The position numbers and the translations under genes are program-made. Shown in pieces: positions 1 to 10,561 of a stretch of DNA of 64,000 bases. The stretch is from Glaciecola sp. GTDB lineage: Bacteria; Pseudomonadota; Gammaproteobacteria; Enterobacterales; Alteromonadaceae. The stretch is from assembly GCA_018623155.1 (NCBI GenBank), contig JAAZVZ010000002.1, positions 62,001-126,000 of the forward strand, read 5' to 3'. Below the pieces are notes generated by a model, which worked only from the letters and a program-made list of their open reading frames with translations, did no database searches and was not told the DNA's origin. The first letter of the stretch is position 1; every line of letters begins with the position of its first letter.

Positions 1-1097
1 AAGTTAGCTAAGTCCGCACCAGAGAAACCAGGCGTACCTCGTGCAATGACTGCAGGCTCGACATCATCACCAATAGGGACTTTACGCATGTGGACTTTAA
101 GAATATGTTCACGGCCGCGAATATCAGGTAATCCAACCACAACTTGACGGTCAAAGCGTCCCGGACGAAGCAATGCTGGGTCCAATACATCAGGGCGGTT
201 TGTCGCCGCTATCACTATGATCCCTTCGTGACCTTCAAAACCATCCATCTCAACAAGCATTTGGTTGAGGGTTTGTTCACGCTCATCATGACCTCCACCA
301 AGACCTGCACCACGTTGACGACCGACCGCATCGATTTCGTCGATGAAAATAATACACGGAGCTGACTTTTTGGCTTGTTCAAACATGTCACGGACACGAG
401 ACGCCCCCACACCCACAAACATTTCGACAAAATCAGAGCCAGAAATGGTAAAAAACGGCACTTTTGCTTCACCAGCAATTGCTTTTGCAAGCAATGTTTT
501 ACCTGTACCAGGAGGACCGACCATTAAAACGCCTTTCGGAATTTTGCCCCCTAGTTTTTGGAATTTCGAGGGATCGCGCAAAAAATCAACTAGTTCAGAC
601 ACTTCCTCTTTGGCTTCATCACAACCTGCTACATCAGCAAAGGTCGTTTTGATTTGATCTTCCGATAACAATCTTGCTTTTGACTTACCGAAAGACATTG
701 CACCACGGCCACCGCCACCTTGCATTTGACGCATGAAAAATATCCATACACCAATCAATAGCAGCATTGGGAACCAAGAGATAAAGATTGAAGTTAATAT
801 TGATTGCTCTTGAGGTGGTTCGCCTAAAATACGCACATCTTGTTTAACCAAGTCAGAAACAAGTTGGTCATCAAAATATGGAATATAAGTTACAAACGTC
901 TCGCCCGTTCGTTTAGTGCCACGAATTTCGTTTTTAGTGGAATCAATTCTGACCTCTCGGATCGCCCCTTGATTAGCTTCTTTCAAAAACGTTGTGTAAT
1001 CCGTCTGAGGACGAGCATTTTCGCCCGGAGAAAAGTTATCAAAAACAGCCATTAGCACTACTGCTATGACCAACCATAAAATTAGATTTTTCGCCAT
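1..1097 (-). CDS. ftsH: ATP-dependent zinc metalloprotease FtsH (partial, C-terminus outside window)
   Basis: Membrane-anchored AAA+ protease that degrades misfolded membrane proteins and regulators such as LpxC. About 365 N-terminal residues are visible. The translation begins [16 protein letters not shown], the usual FtsH first membrane helix, followed by a periplasmic segment and a second helix around residues 100-122. The Walker A motif GPPGTGKT is at about 194-201, followed by Walker B (IIFIDEID) and the second region of homology. The HEXGH zinc site and protease domain lie beyond base 1. The start is the ATG complement at 1095-1097, which gives the canonical N-terminus. rlmE lies 66 bases upstream on the same strand, the common rlmE-ftsH order. 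Identity is essentially certain. Confidence 0.97.
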   Translation of the reverse strand, partial: MAKNLILWLVIAVVLMAVFDNFSPGENARPQTDYTTFLKEANQGAIREVRIDSTKNEIRGTKRTGETFVTYIPYFDDQLVSDLVKQDVRILGEPPQEQSILTSIFISWFPMLLLIGVWIFFMRQMQGGGGRGAMSFGKSKARLLSEDQIKTTFADVAGCDEAKEEVSELVDFLRDPSKFQKLGGKIPKGVLMVGPPGTGKTLLAKAIAGEAKVPFFTISGSDFVEMFVGVGASRVRDMFEQAKKSAPCIIFIDEIDAVGRQRGAGLGGGHDEREQTLNQMLVEMDGFEGHEGIIVIAATNRPDVLDPALLRPGRFDRQVVVGLPDIRGREHILKVHMRKVPIGDDVEPAVIARGTPGFSGADLAN

Positions 1098-1163
1098 GTC
1101 ACTCAACGTGTTTAACCTCTTGTCAAAACTAGCCGATTGAAATTCAGCTACAGTATAAGACTA

Positions 1164-1793
1164 CTATACTTTATAGCCTGTTGCCACTAAGTAAACCTCT
1201 CGAGAGCGTGCTCTTGAAGAATCAGGCTTCCGTGTTTTTATAGTGGTAAATGTTTGTTTTAATTCTTTAAAATACTCATCAAAGCCTTCACCTTGAAAAA
1301 CTTTTATCGCAAACGCACCATTCTTACCTAATACCTGACGACACATATCAAGTGCCAGTTCACACAAATACATCGAACGAGCTTGGTCAACGCTTGCGTT
1401 CCCGCTCATGTTTGGTGCCATATCAGACAATATAATATCTACGCTACTATCGCCAATTCTGTTCAATAAGGTTTCCAAAACTTTTTCTTCGCGAAAGTCA
1501 CCTTGTAAAAAATCGACACCAGCTATTGGATCCATAGGGAGTATATCGCACGCAATAACCTGTCCTTGAGTCCCAACTAGTTCAGTTGCCAACTGCGACC
1601 AACCACCAGGTGCTGCGCCCAAATCAACTACCGTCATCCCAGGTTTAATTAACTGATCCTTCGCTTGGATTTCTTCGAGTTTAAAAACCGCTCGAGAACG
1701 CAAACCTTGCTTTTGCGCTTTTTGCACATAATGGTCGTTAAAATGTTCTGTCAGCCAGCGTTTAGAGCTCGCAGAATGCTTTTTCTTCGTCAT
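1164..1793 (-). CDS. rlmE: 23S rRNA (uridine-2'-O)-methyltransferase RlmE
   Basis: SAM-dependent methyltransferase of the FtsJ/RrmJ family that 2'-O-methylates U2552 of 23S rRNA in the assembling 50S subunit. The protein is 209 residues, the family's usual length. The SAM-binding motif [12 protein letters not shown] is at about residues 56-67, the acidic motif SDMAPNMSG follows, and the catalytic lysine sits in the IKVFQGEG segment. The N-terminal region with KLEEI is typical. It is transcribed toward ftsH and is divergent from yhbY, with an 82-base gap that should hold both promoters. Confidence 0.96.
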   Translation of the reverse strand: MTKKKHSASSKRWLTEHFNDHYVQKAQKQGLRSRAVFKLEEIQAKDQLIKPGMTVVDLGAAPGGWSQLATELVGTQGQVIACDILPMDPIAGVDFLQGDFREEKVLETLLNRIGDSSVDIILSDMAPNMSGNASVDQARSMYLCELALDMCRQVLGKNGAFAIKVFQGEGFDEYFKELKQTFTTIKTRKPDSSRARSREVYLVATGYKV

Positions 1794-1875
1794 TGCCTAA
1801 AATATTGGTACATCATTATAGATAGAGGTAGAATACACGTTTTCAAGTACTTTATGCAAAATAACTCGTATTAAT

Positions 1876-2172
1876 ATGGCACTATCAAACAAACAGAAGC
1901 AGTACCTCAAAGGACTCGCCCACGCACTTAAACCCGTTGTTCAACTTGGCGGGAATGGATTTACCGAGGGGGTTTTAGCTGAAATTGACAACGCCCTAGC
2001 GCATCATGAATTAATCAAAGTAAAAGTGCCTTCAGAAGATCGTGATGAAAAAAAGCTCATTATGGACGCAATTATTCGTGAGACAGGCGCTGAAAAACTA
2101 CAAGTCATTGGCCATACTCTTATTATGTTCAAGGCAAGTGAAGACACTAAAATAGAGCTTCCACGCAAATAA
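1876..2172 (+). CDS. yhbY: Ribosome assembly RNA-binding protein YhbY (CRM domain)
   Basis: Small protein of 98 residues made of a single CRM domain, which binds pre-50S ribosomal particles. The fold is recognisable from the opening LSNKQKQYLKGLAHALKPVV and the glycine-rich GxxG-type loop LGGNGFTEGV at about residues 24-33. Length equals that of E. coli YhbY (97). It is divergent from rlmE, matching the widespread yhbY/rlmE-ftsH arrangement, which links it to ribosome maturation. No strong Shine-Dalgarno sequence precedes the ATG. The 77 bases after it show no clear terminator. Confidence 0.93.
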   Translation: MALSNKQKQYLKGLAHALKPVVQLGGNGFTEGVLAEIDNALAHHELIKVKVPSEDRDEKKLIMDAIIRETGAEKLQVIGHTLIMFKASEDTKIELPRK

Positions 2173-2249
2173 TAAAAATTAGTGATACGATTCGATCAAA
2201 TTGCTGGTTGGGCATGTGACACAATTAACACCTTACTCATTGGCAATCT

Positions 2250-2441
2250 CTAATTCCGCTTAGACTGTTTCCAGGTCCCACCATATTGGTAATCAGTGTA
2301 TGTTTTAGCTTGTGTTTGACAAGTTTTACACAATAACACCCAATCATTTTGCCCTCTGTGTCGAACTCGAAACAATTCACTGGCGATTGTGTTGCATCCC
2401 TCGCATGTTTTATAAGGTTTTAGACGAGTGCGTTTTCCCAC
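2250..2441 (-). CDS. Conserved hypothetical Cys4 mini-protein
   Basis: A 63-residue basic protein of unknown function. Four cysteines form two CxxC pairs (C13/C16 and C38/C41), the pattern of a small zinc ribbon. The C-terminus is rich in Tyr, Gly, Lys and Arg. The start is a GTG whose first base is shared with the TAG stop of the upstream Lon-like gene (TAGTG), so translational coupling is likely. I recall similar mini-proteins in Alteromonadales and Vibrio relatives but cannot assign a role. A metal- or nucleic-acid-binding function is only inferred from the cysteines. That it is a real gene is supported by the tight coupling and the paired cysteines. Confidence 0.72.
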   Translation of the reverse strand: MGKRTRLKPYKTCEGCNTIASELFRVRHRGQNDWVLLCKTCQTQAKTYTDYQYGGTWKQSKRN

Positions 2442-4876
2442 TACTCGTCATCTCCACCATTGACAATATTAGCAATAGCGTACAGTTGACTTAAAGCCAA
2501 ACTGTTAATACTGCCTTTAGGGTAACGACCCTTACTATTTTGTTCGCCAGCTTCTTTTCCCATCAGTAAGCTCAACGCTTGGTCAACTGTTTGTACCGCA
2601 TACACGTGAAAATCCCCAGCTTCAATCGCCTGGCAAACTTCATCGCTTAAAATCAAATGACGCTGATTAGCATATGGGATAATCACGCCATGCGAACCAT
2701 TTAAGCCTCGGTGTTGACACAGAGCAAAAAAACCTTCAATTTTTTCATTAATTCCACCCACAGATTGCACTTGGCCATATTGGTTAATCGATCCTGTAAT
2801 CGCTAATGACTGTTGACAAGGTAGACTCGTTATTGCTGAGATCAATGCAACCAACTCACCTAATGAAGCACTATCGCCATCGATGTAGCCATAAGATTGC
2901 TCAAGGGCGATGTTTGCTGATAAGGTTAAGGGAAAATGTTGCGCGTATTTATGACCCAAATACCCTGTTAACAACATCACGCCTTTAGAATGGATCGATT
3001 GCCCCAATTCCACTTCGCGTTCAATATCGGTTACACCATTGGCACCGGCATAAACGGTTGCGGTGATCCTAGCAGGCGTCCCAAAAGTGGTCGTCCCAAT
3101 ATCCAAAACGGTTAGACCATTCACCGTACCAACGGTCTCTCCAGCCGTTTGGATGATGATTTGTCCTTCTTTAATGTCATCAAGCAGTGTTTGAGGTACA
3201 CGTCCAGTTCGATAGCGCCTAGCGGCTTGCACTTGACTCAATAATTGCGCATCAAGCACACATGGTAAACGCGAGCGAGCATAAAAACTTGCTTCGTTGA
3301 TGAGCTCTAAAATATCTGCAAATTGAGCGCTGATCTTATTTTGATGTTCAGCATCGCGCATACTTTGCAATATCAGGCCTCGCAATGCCTCCTGGTCAAC
3401 ATCTGTAAAATCATAGCGCTTGGCATGTGTAATGACTTGCTGAATAAAATCTACCATATTGTTATCTTCAGCCGGCATATCGTATTCAAAATCGACCAAA
3501 ACTCGAAACAGATGTGAGAACTCTTCATCTATGTCTTGTAAGGCATAAAATAGGTCTCGCGAACCAATTAGAATCAATTTAATCTGTAATGGGATGGATT
3601 CGGGTGTGAGTGAAACTGAGCTAACCATCCCAGCCTCTTTTTGCGGTAAATCGATACGCAAAACATTCTGCTTTAAAGCGCGTTTTAAAGACTCCCATAC
3701 GTGCGGTTGTTCGATCATTTTATCTGCATCCAGTAACAAATAACCACCATTAGCTCGATGTAGCGCGCCAGAACTGATCATTCGGTAATCACTGATAACA
3801 CTCCCACTAGCAGTCGAATACTCAATTCGACCGAACAAATTTTGGTATGTCGGATTAGACTCATACACCATGGGAGGAGATGCGTCTGAAGATTGTTGCA
3901 CAATGATATTTGGCAAATACTGACTTTCAAGGACATCACGAGCTTGAGTAATATCAAACTTGTCTTCCTTTTCCTCTAATTCATCTAACCACAAAACAGA
4001 ATCAATGATGTGTGATTCCAACGATAATATATATTCAGATACCTCTGGCAAATGAGTGTACCGCTGTGCAAGTTCGGCAAGAAGTGGTTTAACTGCCTGT
4101 TGTGAAGTTTCTTGCTTCAACTTACGCAATGCTTTTGCTAATTCTCTCTTCCACACAGGGAGTTCAATTAAAGCTTCCTCAAGCGCATCCTCTAGTATCG
4201 TAATATGCTCTAAAAAATACGATTGTTGCCCTTCATCTAGCATGGCAAAGGTCTCTTCTTTTATCGCTTTGCCTTCAACAATTGGCATGAAACTGACCAT
4301 GCCTTCTTCTTCAAACATTGCAATATTATGAGCTTGCGCTTGCTTTTCGACCGTTTCTAAAGCGTCTTCATACTGGCTTTGATGATGTTTTTGTGTCGCG
4401 CTCTTCTTGCGTTGATAGCCGGGATTATCAAAGGCAGCTGGAAACATATCTAACAGCTGGTTGACTAAGCCTTGCATGTCTTTATAAAAGGCTTCGCTCT
4501 GTGCGGCTGGCATCTTTATCGCTTTTGGGCTACGCTCTGATTTGACGTTATTAACATACACCCAATCGTACAACTCCGTATTAATGGCGTGTTTTGCTAC
4601 ATAGTCTTTAACCAAAGTCGCTCGGCCAGTGGCTTGTTCGCCCATCACATACAAGTTATAACCCTTGACGGGCATGCCTAAACCAAATTCTAGAGCGTGT
4701 TTAGCTCTTTCTTGACCGATGAACACCCTAACTTCGTTACCATTTTCTTGAGCATTTTCTCGCCAATAAGCAATTTGCTCATCCGTCAAAATGACACGAC
4801 ACTGTGTATGATCAACGCGTAAAGATTGTTGCAATGCGATAACCGTGGATGACTTGGCTGCAGATAATTGAGACAT
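2441..4876 (-). CDS. Lon-like ATP-dependent protease (AAA_32/Lon_C type)
   Basis: 811-residue protein with a central AAA-type ATPase region and a C-terminal Lon protease domain (S16 family), but without the N-terminal LAN domain of classical Lon. The catalytic dyad is visible: Ser669 in DGDSAS and Lys712 in GGINEKIEG, with the same 43-residue spacing as in E. coli Lon. The nucleotide-binding loop near residues 79-86 reads GEQATGRA, with Arg where Walker A normally has Lys. An insertion-rich helical region spans roughly residues 130-330. It is related to the YcbZ/LonB-like family but longer than E. coli YcbZ. It is divergent from leuS and coupled to the Cys4 mini-protein downstream. Substrates are unknown. 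Confidence 0.9.
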   Translation of the reverse strand: MSQLSAAKSSTVIALQQSLRVDHTQCRVILTDEQIAYWRENAQENGNEVRVFIGQERAKHALEFGLGMPVKGYNLYVMGEQATGRATLVKDYVAKHAINTELYDWVYVNNVKSERSPKAIKMPAAQSEAFYKDMQGLVNQLLDMFPAAFDNPGYQRKKSATQKHHQSQYEDALETVEKQAQAHNIAMFEEEGMVSFMPIVEGKAIKEETFAMLDEGQQSYFLEHITILEDALEEALIELPVWKRELAKALRKLKQETSQQAVKPLLAELAQRYTHLPEVSEYILSLESHIIDSVLWLDELEEKEDKFDITQARDVLESQYLPNIIVQQSSDASPPMVYESNPTYQNLFGRIEYSTASGSVISDYRMISSGALHRANGGYLLLDADKMIEQPHVWESLKRALKQNVLRIDLPQKEAGMVSSVSLTPESIPLQIKLILIGSRDLFYALQDIDEEFSHLFRVLVDFEYDMPAEDNNMVDFIQQVITHAKRYDFTDVDQEALRGLILQSMRDAEHQNKISAQFADILELINEASFYARSRLPCVLDAQLLSQVQAARRYRTGRVPQTLLDDIKEGQIIIQTAGETVGTVNGLTVLDIGTTTFGTPARITATVYAGANGVTDIEREVELGQSIHSKGVMLLTGYLGHKYAQHFPLTLSANIALEQSYGYIDGDSASLGELVALISAITSLPCQQSLAITGSINQYGQVQSVGGINEKIEGFFALCQHRGLNGSHGVIIPYANQRHLILSDEVCQAIEAGDFHVYAVQTVDQALSLLMGKEAGEQNSKGRYPKGSINSLALSQLYAIANIVNGGDDE

Positions 4877-5011
4877 GTATAAGCGCTTTTTAATTTTTTG
4901 CGCAATCCTACACTAAACCCGTCAAAAAATCACTGCTTACCATAGTCAATAAAGCCTCTGTGGTGTATTCTATAGCGCAAATAAAATCGTATATTGATAA
5001 GCACAAGCAAG

Positions 5012-7609
5012 ATGACGCAAGCAACTGAAAATACTTCATATCAACCTAACTCAATCGAATCATCGGTACAAGATTATTGGCAAGAACATCAATGTTTTGC
5101 TGCGCAACCTGACAGCGATAAAGAAAAATTTTACTGCCTTTCTATGTTCCCGTATCCCAGTGGCAAACTCCACATGGGGCATGTTCGAAACTACACTATC
5201 GGCGATGTAATCAGTCGTCAGCAACGTATGTTAGGCAAAAATGTATTGCAACCAATGGGTTGGGATGCTTTTGGCTTACCAGCAGAAAACGCTGCGATTG
5301 CTAATCAAACGGCACCTGCCAAATGGACATACGCCAACATCGACTATATGAAGGGTCAGTTAAAATCACTGGGGTTTGGCTATGATTGGGAGCGTGAATT
5401 TGCAACCTGTCAACCAGACTATTACCGTTGGGAACAGTGGTTCTTTACACGCCTTTACGAAAAGGGGCTCGTGTATAAAAAAAATGCAACGGTAAACTGG
5501 GATCCGATTGACCAAACCGTTTTGGCCAATGAACAGGTTATCGATGGGCGTGGCTGGCGTTCTGGTGCAGTTGTTGAGCGCAAAGAAATTCCACAGTGGT
5601 TCATAAAAATCACTGATTATGCCCAAGCACTGTTAGATGACTTAGAAGAACTAGAGCAATGGCCTGAGCAAGTCAAGGCAATGCAAAAAAACTGGATTGG
5701 GCGTTCTGAAGGAGCCGATATTCAGTTCGATTTACCTCACCCTATTGCCGGATATGAGCAACTAGAAGTATACACAACGCGCCCTGATACACTTCTTGGT
5801 GTCACTTTTGTATCGGTTGCCGCACAGCACCCGATTGCCTTAGAGGCGGCAAAAACAAATCCTGACCTAGCCGCATTCATCGATGAATGTAAAAACACCA
5901 AAGTGGCAGAAGCGGACATGGCCACAATGGAGAAGAAAGGGATGTCCACTGGATTTAACGCAATTCATCCGTTAACAGGTGAAAGTGTACCGATTTGGGT
6001 GGGTAACTTTGTCCTAATGGAATATGGTTCTGGTGCAGTCATGGCCGTACCCGCACATGATCAGCGCGATTGGGAATTTGCTCATAAATATGGACTTCCT
6101 ATCAAACAAGTTATTGAACTTGCACAAGAACATGATTTAGGTGAAGCGGCCTACACAGAAAAGGGTCTGTTAGTTAATTCAGGTAAATTTGATGGATTAG
6201 ACTTTTCTCAGGCCTTTGAGGCAATCATACACGCGTTAGAAGCCAAATCACGCGGCAAGAAGACAATTAATTATCGTCTTCGTGACTGGGGTGTATCACG
6301 ACAACGTTATTGGGGAGCTCCAATTCCAATGCTGAACACTGAGAATGGTGAATCCGTTCCAGCACCCGCCGAAGATTTACCCGTACGACTTCCTGAAGAC
6401 GTGGTCATGGATGGTGTTACCTCGCCGATAAAAGCCGACCCGGAGTGGGCCAAAACGACTTATAACGGCCAACCTGCCACTCGTGAGACTGACACTTTTG
6501 ACACCTTTATGGAGTCCTCTTGGTACTACGCACGTTATACCTCGGCACCATCTGATGCGATGTTGGATCCAGCAGAAGCCAATTACTGGTTACCAGTGGA
6601 CCAATATGTTGGTGGCATTGAACATGCCATTTTACATCTATTATATTCGCGTTTTTTCCACAAATTATTGCGCGATGAAGGTCTTGTCGAATCTTCTGAA
6701 CCATATAAGCGTCTTCTCTGCCAAGGTATGGTACTAGCCGATTCATTTTATCGTGAAGATGATGCAGGCAAAAAGACTTGGTATTCCCCCGCAGATGTCA
6801 CTGTAGAGAAAGATGATAAAGGACGGATTGTTGGAGCGACTTTGAATTCAGATGGCCAACCGGTTATACATGGTGGCATGACTAAGATGTCAAAATCCAA
6901 AAATAATGGAATTGACCCACAATCAGTCATTGATCAATACGGTGCGGATACGGTCAGACTCTTTACTATGTTCGCAGCCCCACCAGAACAAACATTAGAA
7001 TGGGTTGATTCTGGCGTAGAAGGCGCACATCGTTTCTTACGCAGAGTTTGGAACTTGGTTCACGAACACTTACAACATGGTTCTGTTGCATCATTAAACA
7101 AAGATGATTTGTCTAAAGCTCAGCGTGAATTACGCCGCATTATTCACAAAACAATTGCAAAAGTGAGTGATGATATCGAGCGACGTCAAACCTTTAATAC
7201 GGCAATTGCTGCAATCATGGAATTGACCAATGCACTGCAAAAAGCTCCGAAAGACACTGAGGTTGACCGCACGGTAATTCGAGAAGGCATTGAGTCATTA
7301 ATACTAATGCTTACGCCTGTCACACCGCATATTTGTCATGTACTCTGGCAAGCGCTTGGGCACAATGATGTCCATAATGCCCCATGGCCTGAGGCGGATA
7401 CTGATGCCATGGTTGAAGATGAAAAGCTCATTATTGTACAAGTAAATGGTAAACTCAGAGCCAAAGTGACCGTCTCAGCAGATGCCACACAAGCTGACGT
7501 AGAAAAAGTCGCTATGGCTGAAGGCAACGTGCAATCATTTGTCGAGGGCAAAACCGTACGCAAAGTGATTTATGTCCCGGGTAAATTACTAAATATTGTA
7601 GCGAATTAA
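5012..7609 (+). CDS. leuS: Leucyl-tRNA synthetase
   Basis: Class I aminoacyl-tRNA synthetase that charges tRNA-Leu. The catalytic HIGH motif is present as HMGH in [15 protein letters not shown] near the N-terminus. The CP1 editing domain carries [12 protein letters not shown], and the KMSKS loop appears as [13 protein letters not shown]. The anticodon-binding and C-terminal domains follow. The chosen ATG gives 865 residues, close to the family norm. A TTG six codons upstream (4994) is in frame but has no better ribosome site. It is the first gene of a long plus-strand run, and the next gene (lptE) starts on the last base of the leuS stop. Confidence 0.97.
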   Translation: MTQATENTSYQPNSIESSVQDYWQEHQCFAAQPDSDKEKFYCLSMFPYPSGKLHMGHVRNYTIGDVISRQQRMLGKNVLQPMGWDAFGLPAENAAIANQTAPAKWTYANIDYMKGQLKSLGFGYDWEREFATCQPDYYRWEQWFFTRLYEKGLVYKKNATVNWDPIDQTVLANEQVIDGRGWRSGAVVERKEIPQWFIKITDYAQALLDDLEELEQWPEQVKAMQKNWIGRSEGADIQFDLPHPIAGYEQLEVYTTRPDTLLGVTFVSVAAQHPIALEAAKTNPDLAAFIDECKNTKVAEADMATMEKKGMSTGFNAIHPLTGESVPIWVGNFVLMEYGSGAVMAVPAHDQRDWEFAHKYGLPIKQVIELAQEHDLGEAAYTEKGLLVNSGKFDGLDFSQAFEAIIHALEAKSRGKKTINYRLRDWGVSRQRYWGAPIPMLNTENGESVPAPAEDLPVRLPEDVVMDGVTSPIKADPEWAKTTYNGQPATRETDTFDTFMESSWYYARYTSAPSDAMLDPAEANYWLPVDQYVGGIEHAILHLLYSRFFHKLLRDEGLVESSEPYKRLLCQGMVLADSFYREDDAGKKTWYSPADVTVEKDDKGRIVGATLNSDGQPVIHGGMTKMSKSKNNGIDPQSVIDQYGADTVRLFTMFAAPPEQTLEWVDSGVEGAHRFLRRVWNLVHEHLQHGSVASLNKDDLSKAQRELRRIIHKTIAKVSDDIERRQTFNTAIAAIMELTNALQKAPKDTEVDRTVIREGIESLILMLTPVTPHICHVLWQALGHNDVHNAPWPEADTDAMVEDEKLIIVQVNGKLRAKVTVSADATQADVEKVAMAEGNVQSFVEGKTVRKVIYVPGKLLNIVAN

Positions 7610-8097
7610 TGATGCAGACTGGGTTCATTGTTATTGTTGTATTGTTTTTGGCGAGTTGTGGTTTTACACCACGACAAGCCAATTTAGTGCCTCAAGAATT
7701 GCGCCAACTAACATTAACATCACAACCGTCAACACAGGCTTTCGCTGAATCTCTGAGACAGTTAGGTATGGTAAACGACTTAGTGTGGAGCTCAGAAAGT
7801 AGTATTCGCCTACGTCTCAAAGATGAAAAAGTGACCCGCCGACTATTATCGGTATTTGCTTCCGGGCAGGTTGCCGAGTACGAACTCAACTATACTTTGC
7901 GTTACCAGCTATCTGTTAATTCAGCATCCATTCCACTAGAGATAACCATTTTGCGAGACTATCAGGATGATCCAAAACAGGTATTAGCCAAGTCTCTAGA
8001 GCTTGAGCTCATTATGCAAGAGCTGCGGGGACAAGCTGCAGAACAGTTACTTAGAACGCTTGCGGTAAATTATGAAACCGCTTTGCTAATGGAGTAA
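7609..8097 (+). CDS. lptE: LPS-assembly lipoprotein LptE
   Basis: Outer-membrane lipoprotein that plugs the LptD barrel in lipopolysaccharide export. The protein is 162 residues, with a short signal peptide ending in a lipobox (FLASC, Cys17). The rest is a compact alpha/beta domain as in the RlpB/LptE family. Sequence conservation in this family is low, so the assignment rests on the lipobox, the length and the conserved position between leuS and holA. The ATG overlaps the leuS stop by one base, implying coupling. The gene runs into holA after three bases. Confidence 0.9.
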   Translation: MMQTGFIVIVVLFLASCGFTPRQANLVPQELRQLTLTSQPSTQAFAESLRQLGMVNDLVWSSESSIRLRLKDEKVTRRLLSVFASGQVAEYELNYTLRYQLSVNSASIPLEITILRDYQDDPKQVLAKSLELELIMQELRGQAAEQLLRTLAVNYETALLME

Positions 8098-8100
8098 GGT

Positions 8101-9129
8101 GTGCAAATTAAATCGAACCAGCTCAACGCTCAATTAACTAAGCACATACCCAATGTGGTGCTTATTTTTGGTGATGAACCTCAGCAAGTGATTGAAGCGA
8201 TGGATTGCGTACGCCATATTGCTAAAGCAAATGGATTTTCGGAACGAACGTCACTGACCGCTGATAGCCAATTTGAGTGGGACAGTTTGTTTGACGCAAC
8301 ACAAACGATGTCATTGTTCAGTGACAAACAAATGATTGAGTTGCATCTACCCACGGGAAAACCAGGAGTCACTGGCAGTAAAACACTGATCGCGCTTGCG
8401 TCACAGTTGCATGATGACCTTCTTTTGGTGATCCACGGTCCTCGGATCGGCAAAGATGTACAAAATACTAAATGGTTCAAGACAATTGCACAATGTGGCT
8501 TATTTGTGCCCTGTTACCCTCTCTCCGGACAAGCTTTACAGCAATGGTTAACAGGGTTAATGCAAAATGCTGAGCTCAACATTGAACATGAATGTATTCA
8601 ATTTATTGCAGATGCATGTGAAGGAAATATGCTTGCCGCTTCTCAAGAAGTACAGAAGCTAGTGTTACTTCATGGTTCAGAGCGTATTACACTCGACATG
8701 TGTCGACATGCAGTAGTCGAACAATCTCGATTTAATGTATTTCAGCTTATTGATGAAGTATTGAGAGGAGACAGCGATGCTATTGTACGACTTCTTCTAC
8801 GTTTAGAGGGCGAAGGCGTTGAACCAAATGTCATTATTTGGTCTCTTCTCAAAGAATGGCAAAATTTATTGCAACTTCAATCACTGATACAAAATCAACA
8901 ACCCATTCAGTGGCAGCGTTTTGGCATTTGGCCGCAACGCCAACCATTGTATCAAGCAGCACTGCAAAGGCTTAAACCACAACAACTTGACAGTATTGCA
9001 AATGAATTGACCAGTGCAGATAAGCAATTCAAATCGGAAACAACCGCTAGACCTTTTATTCAACTTGCCCATTTGTGTTTACTATTTACTACACAAGGGG
9101 CCACTCAGATATCATTACAACGAGCATGA
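8101..9129 (+). CDS. holA: DNA polymerase III delta subunit
   Basis: Delta subunit of the clamp loader, which opens the beta sliding clamp at primed DNA. The protein is 342 residues, as in E. coli (343). The N-terminal region NVVLIFGDEPQQVIEAMDCVR and the AAA-like fold that follows match HolA. The start is GTG at 8101, three bases after the lptE stop. The end overlaps nadD in an ATGA junction at 9126-9129. The leuS-lptE-holA-nadD order is conserved among enteric and marine gammaproteobacteria. Confidence 0.95.
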   Translation: MQIKSNQLNAQLTKHIPNVVLIFGDEPQQVIEAMDCVRHIAKANGFSERTSLTADSQFEWDSLFDATQTMSLFSDKQMIELHLPTGKPGVTGSKTLIALASQLHDDLLLVIHGPRIGKDVQNTKWFKTIAQCGLFVPCYPLSGQALQQWLTGLMQNAELNIEHECIQFIADACEGNMLAASQEVQKLVLLHGSERITLDMCRHAVVEQSRFNVFQLIDEVLRGDSDAIVRLLLRLEGEGVEPNVIIWSLLKEWQNLLQLQSLIQNQQPIQWQRFGIWPQRQPLYQAALQRLKPQQLDSIANELTSADKQFKSETTARPFIQLAHLCLLFTTQGATQISLQRA

Positions 9130-9746
9130 AAGTTGTCTTCGGGGGCACCTTCAACCCAGTTCACTTTGGTCATATCAAACCGCTTTTAGGTTTGTGTGAA
9201 GAGTTTGGCTTTCCACAAATTGGTATGATGCCTAACTTCGTCAGTCCCTTTAAGCAAGATAAGGAGATGATTTCAAACACCCATCGTATCAATATGCTTG
9301 AACAGGTCGTCACCGAATTCCCCAGACTGTATCTGATTCGCGATGAAATCGAACGGGAATGTATCTCCTACACTGCTGATACAGTTCAGTCCTGGCTTGA
9401 GAAAACACCATCAGAACACATCGTTTTTGTGATGGGTTCAGATAGTTACCAACATCTGCATCTCTGGCATAAAGCCCAGCTGTTACTTAAGCAAACCACA
9501 ATAATTGTTTTACCTAGGAATAAGCCTGTACAAAAAAACATCAACCTCGCCCACAATCTGAATACGGTCAAATCCGACAGTATACTTAAAAAAGGGCAGA
9601 TTTATCTTGCACAAACTGCGCTGTACCCGATTTCTTCAACACAAATTCGCCATGCTATTCAAAACAATCAAGACTGTGCTAAATATCTCCCCCAAGGCGT
9701 GTTAAACTACATTCAACAACATCATCTATACCAACACCACAATTAG
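9126..9746 (+). CDS. nadD: Nicotinate-nucleotide adenylyltransferase
   Basis: Adenylates nicotinate mononucleotide to deamido-NAD in NAD synthesis. The nucleotidyltransferase motif GGTFNPVHFGHI lies at the N-terminus, with HFGH as the catalytic (T/H)xGH element. The ISSTQIR motif (family ISSTxxR) lies toward the C-terminus. I chose the ATG at 9126, which makes an ATGA overlap with the holA stop and gives 206 residues. An in-frame GTG at 9075 would add 17 unrelated residues that lie inside holA. rsfS follows after eight bases. Confidence 0.95.
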   Translation: MKVVFGGTFNPVHFGHIKPLLGLCEEFGFPQIGMMPNFVSPFKQDKEMISNTHRINMLEQVVTEFPRLYLIRDEIERECISYTADTVQSWLEKTPSEHIVFVMGSDSYQHLHLWHKAQLLLKQTTIIVLPRNKPVQKNINLAHNLNTVKSDSILKKGQIYLAQTALYPISSTQIRHAIQNNQDCAKYLPQGVLNYIQQHHLYQHHN

Positions 9747-9754
9747 AGGTACTC

Positions 9755-10072
9755 TTGGAGTTAAAAGCGTTATTAGAATTTGTCATCGATAAAGCAGATG
9801 ACATGAAAGCACGTGATATCATTACGTTAGATTTGGCAGGTAAAAGTACAATTACCGATGCCTTCGTTATTTGTTCAGGCAATTCCAAACGCCATGTTTG
9901 TGCTATTGCCGAAAATGTGGTTATGGAAATGAAGCATGCAGGCTCTCCCCCCCTAAACATTTCCGGTACTGAAGACGGAGAATGGGTCGTTGTCGATATG
10001 GGTGATGTTGTTTTGCACGTCATGCAAGATGCGTCTCGGGACTATTTCCAGCTTGAGAAACTTTGGGCATAA
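9755..10072 (+). CDS. rsfS: Ribosomal silencing factor RsfS
   Basis: Binds ribosomal protein uL14 and blocks 30S/50S joining when nutrients are scarce. The 105 residues match E. coli RsfS (YbeB) in length. The conserved core includes DIITLDLAGKSTITDAFVICSGNSKRH in pieces, and the C-terminal VVDMGDVVLHVM segment is characteristic. Translation starts at TTG 9755, preceded by an AGAGG-type ribosome site. It sits between nadD and rlmH as in most gammaproteobacteria. Confidence 0.95.
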   Translation: MELKALLEFVIDKADDMKARDIITLDLAGKSTITDAFVICSGNSKRHVCAIAENVVMEMKHAGSPPLNISGTEDGEWVVVDMGDVVLHVMQDASRDYFQLEKLWA

Positions 10073-10084
10073 CTGGAAGTATCC

Positions 10085-10555
10085 ATGCGCATATCAATCA
10101 TTGCTGTTGGCACTAAGATGCCTACATGGGTAGATGAAGGTTGTCGTGAGTTTTTACGTCGCTTTCCACCCGAGCTTGATGTGCACTTTAAAGAAATTCC
10201 AGCCGGTAAACGCGGCAAAAATGCTGATATTGCTCGTATTCTCGAAAGAGAAGGAGAGCTTACTTATCAAGCTATTGGTAAAGGAGATAAAGTCGTCACG
10301 CTTGAAGTCAAAGGCCGTCCATGGGATACGCCTCAACTTGCTAAGCAGCTGCAAAACTGGCAAATGGACGGACGAAATATTAGTTTACTCATCGGTGGAC
10401 CGGAAGGGCTGGCCCCAAATTGTTTAGCATTGGCCGAACAAAGGTGGTCTCTTTCAGCGTTGACTTTGCCCCATCCTTTGGTCAGGATTATCGTCACAGA
10501 AAGCCTTTATCGAGCTTGGACTGTCAACCAAAATCATCCATATCATCGGGAATAA
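10085..10555 (+). CDS. rlmH: 23S rRNA pseudouridine-1915 N3-methyltransferase RlmH
   Basis: SPOUT-class methyltransferase that modifies pseudouridine 1915 of 23S rRNA in the complete 70S ribosome. The protein is 156 residues (155 in E. coli). The SAM-knot motif LLIGGPEGL and the C-terminal block [18 protein letters not shown], ending in NHPYHRE, are family signatures. It lies 12 bases after rsfS and 6 before mrdA, so it is cotranscribed with the cell-wall genes. Confidence 0.96.
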   Translation: MRISIIAVGTKMPTWVDEGCREFLRRFPPELDVHFKEIPAGKRGKNADIARILEREGELTYQAIGKGDKVVTLEVKGRPWDTPQLAKQLQNWQMDGRNISLLIGGPEGLAPNCLALAEQRWSLSALTLPHPLVRIIVTESLYRAWTVNQNHPYHRE

Positions 10556-10561
10556 AACATT

